DNA of 64,000 nt from positions 2,760,001 through 2,824,000 of the forward strand of contig NZ_CP097484.1 of assembly GCF_023546765.1 (NCBI RefSeq). Direction: 5' to 3'. The notes beneath the pieces are model-generated. The model did not search any database. It saw only the letters and a list, made by a program, of their open reading frames with translations, and was not told where the DNA came from. Both the position numbers and the translations under genes were made by a program. Source of the stretch: Methylobacterium tardum (lineage in GTDB: Bacteria; Pseudomonadota; Alphaproteobacteria; Rhizobiales; Beijerinckiaceae). Below are positions 59,316-64,000 of this stretch, one piece after another (position 1 is the first letter of the stretch; every line of letters starts with the position of its first letter).

Positions 59316-60476
59316 ATGAACGCTTTTGGTCAGACCATCTGTTTGTCGATGATCGTCAAGAATGAAGCACATGTCATACGACGGTGCCTCGATTCTGTGC
59401 GGCCGTTCATCGATTATTGGATCATCGTGGATACCGGATCGACGGACGGGACGCAGGACGTCATCCGAGCGGCGGTGGCCGATTGTCCGGGTCGCCTCGT
59501 GGAACGACCGTGGGTCGACTTCGCCTTCAATCGGACCGAGGCGCTGAAACTCGCGCGTCCGCACGCCGACTACACGCTGATCATCGATGCCGACGACGAG
59601 CTTATCGTTCCGGAAGGCTTCGTTTTGCCGAGGCTGTCGGAAGCCGGGTATATGTTTGCAATCTTAGACGGGGCGACAGAATATTTTAGAATACAGATGA
59701 TAAACAATGGTTTCGACTGCCATTATCGCGGTGTGGTCCACGAATTTTTGCAATGTTCGGGGAATCCAGGCACGCCGATGCTGCCGGTATCGATGCGCCG
59801 CGGCGACGACGGCGCGCGTCACCGCGATGAAATGTCAGAATACCGCGATCTGACGACCATGGAGAAGGCGCTTTCCGTCGAGACCGACCCCTTCATGATC
59901 TCACGGTACACCTTCTATCTGGCGAGATCCTACCGTGACGTTGGTGATCTCGCTAAGTCTCTCCAGTTTTATCTAAAGCGAGCTGATCTCGGGTATTGGG
60001 AGGAAGAGGTATACCTCAGTCTGCTTAACGCCGCCCTTATCATGGAAACCCTGGGCAGGCCCGAGGAGGAGATTTCGACGGTCTATGATCGTGCAATCTT
60101 CGTCTGTCCCGCGCGAGCCGAGGCGCGCCACGCCGCTAGCCGGTATTGCAGGATCACAGGCAACTTCGCTGCCGGGTACCGCTATGCCGAGGCCGGCGTG
60201 CTGCTGCCAATGCCCCGCGAAGGGCTATCCCTGAATCCGTGGGTGTATGCATATGGTTTGCGAGATGAATTGGCGTTTCACGCTTATCACACAGGGCAAT
60301 TTCGAGTTTGTCTGTCTGTGTGCCTGAGCATACTCGAGCAATCGGAAGTTCCCGAGGAGGTTTGCTCGCGCGTTTGCACTTTGGCCCGACAGTCACTCGC
60401 CACCATGATCGACCCGGTCTGGGGGCTGCAGCACTCTGCTTACAGGTCGGAATTTACGCCTGTTTGGCAAGGATGA
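59316..60476 (+). CDS. Glycosyltransferase family 2 with C-terminal TPR-like region, paralogue A
   Basis: A 386-residue protein. The GT2 fold has ICLSMIVKNEAHVIRRCLDSV, VDTGSTDGTQDVI (nucleotide-sugar binding) and LIIDADDEL (the DxD metal motif, near residue 92). The region after residue 200 has helical pairs (ISRYTFYLARSYRDVGDLAKSLQFYLKRADLG) resembling TPR repeats. The ATG at 59316 matches its paralogue exactly; a longer frame from 59268 is less likely. The acceptor is unknown. Confidence 0.9.
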   Translation: MNAFGQTICLSMIVKNEAHVIRRCLDSVRPFIDYWIIVDTGSTDGTQDVIRAAVADCPGRLVERPWVDFAFNRTEALKLARPHADYTLIIDADDELIVPEGFVLPRLSEAGYMFAILDGATEYFRIQMINNGFDCHYRGVVHEFLQCSGNPGTPMLPVSMRRGDDGARHRDEMSEYRDLTTMEKALSVETDPFMISRYTFYLARSYRDVGDLAKSLQFYLKRADLGYWEEEVYLSLLNAALIMETLGRPEEEISTVYDRAIFVCPARAEARHAASRYCRITGNFAAGYRYAEAGVLLPMPREGLSLNPWVYAYGLRDELAFHAYHTGQFRVCLSVCLSILEQSEVPEEVCSRVCTLARQSLATMIDPVWGLQHSAYRSEFTPVWQG

Positions 60477-60679
60477 GCACGCCAAGCGGCGTCAACGCGG
60501 GTCAATCGCATCCAAGCGCAGCACCGAAGGTTCCGCACCAGTCCGGGTCGATCCAGCCTGCGTATTTCCGCGCGCGCACCCCAGCCTCACACCGTTCCAC
60601 GTCACGCAATTTTGGTGACGCAGGCGGCTTTTCATAGTCTCTGTGCGCGCCACTCAAAAACGATCGGCTTCAAATCGAC

Positions 60680-61840
60680 ATGAACAGCTTTGGACAAACG
60701 ATTTGCCTGTCGATGATTGTCAAGAACGAGGCTCATGTCATCCGTAGATGCTTAGATTCTGTTCGGACTCTTATTGATCACTGGGTGATCGTAGACACCG
60801 GATCGACCGATGGGACCCAGGATGTCATCCGGGCAGCGTTGGCCGATCTGCCCGGTGCTCTCGTGGAGCGACCGTGGGTCGATTTCGCCTTCAACCGGAC
60901 CGAGGCTTTGACGCTGGCGCGTCCGCACGCGGATTATGCGCTGATCATCGACGCCGATGACGAACTGATTGATGCGGAACGGTTCGTCGTGCCCAGGCTC
61001 ACCGAGGCCGGGTACAACCTCGAAATCGTGGATGGAGCCACGCGATACTGGCGGACACAACTCGTCGATAACCGGAAGGATTGGCGTTACCGCGGCGTTC
61101 TGCACGAATTTCTGCAGTGCCCTGAAAATCCCAGTCTGACGACCCTGCCGCTGGCGATGCGTCGCGGCAATGATGGGGCGCGGCATCGCGATGACGGGAC
61201 CCAGTCGCGCGACATCGCTGTGCTGGAAGGTGCCCTGGCCGTCGAGGACGATCCCTTCATGGTCGCCCGATACACATTCTATCTGGCGAACTCGTATCGG
61301 GACGGCGGAGAGCCCCGCAAGGCCGTAGAGTATTATCTGAAAAGAGCCGATCTAGGGTATTGGAGCGAAGAGGTTTACATCGGATTGCTGTGCGCTGCCG
61401 ACATCATGGAGGCCTTGAATGAGCCCGAAGGTGCTGTGCTGGCCCTGTACGATCGAATGATCCCGATCTGCCCGGCGAGGGCGGAAGCGCGGCTCGGCGC
61501 CAGCCGTTTTTGCAGACGGAGAAGGAAGTTCGCCGCCGGGTATCGATACGCTGAAGCTGGGCTTGCCCTGCCGCTACCGGCTGAAGGGATCTCCCTGCAT
61601 CCCTGGGTATACAGCTACGGGCTGCGGGAGGAATTTTCTGCTCATGCCTTCCACACGGGTCAGCTTCGCGCCTGTTTGTCGGCCTGTCTCGACATCCTGA
61701 AACAGCCGGACGTTCCGGGGGATGTTCTGTCACGGACGAGCGCGCTCGCGCGTCAAGCCCTCGCCGGGATGATCGATCCGGCCTGGGGCTGTCAGCCGTC
61801 ATCCTACCGGTCGGAGTTCCTCCCGTCCTGGCACTTGTGA
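60680..61840 (+). CDS. Glycosyltransferase family 2 with C-terminal TPR-like region, paralogue B
   Basis: Same length (386 residues) and same domain order as the gene just upstream, about two thirds identical in an ungapped alignment. The first 29 residues differ at only one position. The DTGSTDGTQDVI and DADDEL motifs are present. 203 nt separate the two, with no terminator seen. A tandem duplication is the obvious origin. It has evolved to a more host-like base composition than copy A. Confidence 0.9.
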   Translation: MNSFGQTICLSMIVKNEAHVIRRCLDSVRTLIDHWVIVDTGSTDGTQDVIRAALADLPGALVERPWVDFAFNRTEALTLARPHADYALIIDADDELIDAERFVVPRLTEAGYNLEIVDGATRYWRTQLVDNRKDWRYRGVLHEFLQCPENPSLTTLPLAMRRGNDGARHRDDGTQSRDIAVLEGALAVEDDPFMVARYTFYLANSYRDGGEPRKAVEYYLKRADLGYWSEEVYIGLLCAADIMEALNEPEGAVLALYDRMIPICPARAEARLGASRFCRRRRKFAAGYRYAEAGLALPLPAEGISLHPWVYSYGLREEFSAHAFHTGQLRACLSACLDILKQPDVPGDVLSRTSALARQALAGMIDPAWGCQPSSYRSEFLPSWHL

Positions 61841-61956
61841 GGGCCTGAAACCCGGCGCCGCACGTGCGTGCAGATTGCGCCGAGTCCCAGAGACGCTCTC
61901 CCCGCCCCCGGTTCGGAGGGCAGTTCCGGCCGATGGTCCGGTCGTCGCGTCGAACG

Positions 61957-63216
61957 TCAGTTCGGCTTGCGCGGACGCAGGAACTTCGGGCGGAACACCG
62001 CCATGGGCTCCGCGAAGCCGTTCAGCTGGTGCTCGCCGAGGGGGATCGGATCGCCCCAGAGGAAATCCACGAACGGCTTCGACATCAGCAGCGGCTCGCC
62101 GAGGATGCGGTTTAGCTGCGCGAGGCGGCTCGCGAGGTTCACGTCGCGCCCGATCACCGTGAAATCCAGCCGCGAGCCCGAGCCGACATTGCCGTAGGCC
62201 GCCTCGCCGTGATGGAGCGCGATGCCGGCGGCCACCGGGACCGGGAATTGGTGCAGGGCATTGGCCTCATCGAGGGCCGCCAGGGCGTGCTGGGCGGCCG
62301 TAAGTGCACCCTTGGCGGCGCCACCGAGATCGTCGCCGGACTCACGGAAGATCGCCAGCAGGCCGTCGCCGAGATACTTCAGCACCTCGCCGCCTTCCCG
62401 CTCGATCGGCGGCACGAGGCAGTCGAAGAACACGTTGAGCAGGCCGACCGCCTCCTCGGGGGTCATGTCGGCCGAGGTCCGGGTGTAGTCGCGCATGTCG
62501 GCGAACAGGATCGCCGACCGGATCCGCGTGACCTGACCCCGGCGGATGTCCCCCGCCAGAATCGCGCGGTGCGGCTCGTCGCCGACGTAGAGCCGCAGGA
62601 CGTGGTCGAGCTGCTTGTTGAGGACCCGCATCTCCGCCACCGCGGCGAGCGCCGGCATCACGAAGCGCAGGATCGCGATATCGTCCTCACCGAAGCCCTC
62701 CGGCGCGCGGGTGGCGAAGGTAATGCCGTTCTTGGTGCCGTTGGTGAAGAACAGCGGCGCCACGACGTAGTGCGTGTAGCCGCCCGCCTTCAGGTCCGGG
62801 ATGATCGCGTAGGCGTCGTCCGGCGTCTCGGAGAGGTCGAGGATCAGCCACTCCCCGGTTTCGTGGACCGTGTGAAATGGGCTGTTGAGATAGGCGTCCG
62901 TCGAGCGGGCGCCGTGCGGGAACAGCCGCACGGAGGTGCCGCCGTCCCGGGTCCAGATCCGGCCGACCCCGGCATATTCCGAGTGCAGGGTGTCGATCGC
63001 CGTGGAGGCGCGGTCCACCGGCACGCCGATGGAGATCAGCCGCTCGGCGAGGCCGGCGAGCATCTCCTCGGCGTTGGGCATCCGGGCCCCCTCGCCGAGC
63101 AGCCAGTCGCGGATGCCGACGGAGGGCTGGAGCGCGCCGAAGGGCACGTCGTCGGCCTCCGAGCCATCCGCGAAGGCCGTCGGCGATCCGGGCGTTGGCG
63201 GGCGGCGTTCGAGCAT
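61957..63216 (-). CDS. Adenylate/guanylate cyclase (class III) with N-terminal sensor region
   Basis: A 419-residue soluble protein. The first half has a GAF-like sensor (STAIDTLHSEYAGVGRIW...GYTHYVVAPLFFTNGTKNG). The class III cyclase domain begins near residue 235 with SAILFADMRDYTRTSADMT (metal Asp) and KYLGDGLLAIF (second metal Asp), and ends with VNLASRLAQLNRILGEPLLMS. It makes cAMP or cGMP. The cNMP-binding patatin protein elsewhere in this window is one conceivable target class. Confidence 0.9.
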   Translation of the reverse strand: MLERRPPTPGSPTAFADGSEADDVPFGALQPSVGIRDWLLGEGARMPNAEEMLAGLAERLISIGVPVDRASTAIDTLHSEYAGVGRIWTRDGGTSVRLFPHGARSTDAYLNSPFHTVHETGEWLILDLSETPDDAYAIIPDLKAGGYTHYVVAPLFFTNGTKNGITFATRAPEGFGEDDIAILRFVMPALAAVAEMRVLNKQLDHVLRLYVGDEPHRAILAGDIRRGQVTRIRSAILFADMRDYTRTSADMTPEEAVGLLNVFFDCLVPPIEREGGEVLKYLGDGLLAIFRESGDDLGGAAKGALTAAQHALAALDEANALHQFPVPVAAGIALHHGEAAYGNVGSGSRLDFTVIGRDVNLASRLAQLNRILGEPLLMSKPFVDFLWGDPIPLGEHQLNGFAEPMAVFRPKFLRPRKPN

Positions 63217-63294
63217 GGCGCCAGATTGGATGCCGCGGAGCGCCGTGGCAACGCGGTAAGCGGGAGAGCACCGCGGCCGGAGCCGCGGCGGGGC

Positions 63295-64000
<706 letters not shown>

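Overview
The window looks like chromosomal DNA of a Methylobacterium-type alphaproteobacterium (Hyphomicrobiales). The basis is the very high GC, the split F1 operon atpHAGDC without the Fo genes, a chvE-gguA-gguB sugar importer, and several small families typical of this order. This assignment is inference from gene content, not a database match. The window opens inside mutS and ends inside rpoD, both on the minus strand.

Core region 1 (1-30.9 kb): mutS (partial), an alpha/beta hydrolase, a cNMP-binding/patatin protein (frameshifted), an SDR enzyme, the chvE-gguA-gguB operon, ispA-type prenyl synthase, mtgA, an internally duplicated orphan protein, argG, two thioredoxin-fold proteins, atpHAGDC with two long palindromic intergenic repeats, then a minus-strand group (cca, a small membrane protein, NUDIX, DUF1285), an SMP-30 protein, a thioesterase, hrpB, and several small secreted or orphan proteins.

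Mobile island (30,950-47,512): a 16.5-kb element sits in the 3' half of tRNA-Leu(UAA) and is bounded by a perfect 57-bp direct repeat. It has an integrase beside attL, an AlpA-like regulator, a tightly overlapped replication operon whose initiator gene carries five palindromic iterons, a Nu1-like small terminase, a ClpP-like protease (frameshifted), a tape-measure/lysozyme protein, and a low-GC Septu-type defence pair (ATPase + HNH). No large terminase, portal or capsid gene is recognisable. It is therefore either a decayed prophage or a phage-satellite-like island carrying defence cargo.

Core region 2 (47.5-64 kb): tRNA-Leu, an FAD monooxygenase (frameshifted), a zinc-finger protein, map, radC, the four-gene Anbu proteasome cluster (ATP-grasp, alpha-E, transglutaminase, Anbu), a TPP-riboswitch-controlled thiOSGE operon, a retropepsin-like protease, two tandem paralogous glycosyltransferases, an adenylate cyclase and rpoD.

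Five otherwise well-conserved genes are each broken by a single-base indel, some in G/C runs. This points to residual assembly error at least as much as to real gene decay, so the affected entries should be read with that in mind.
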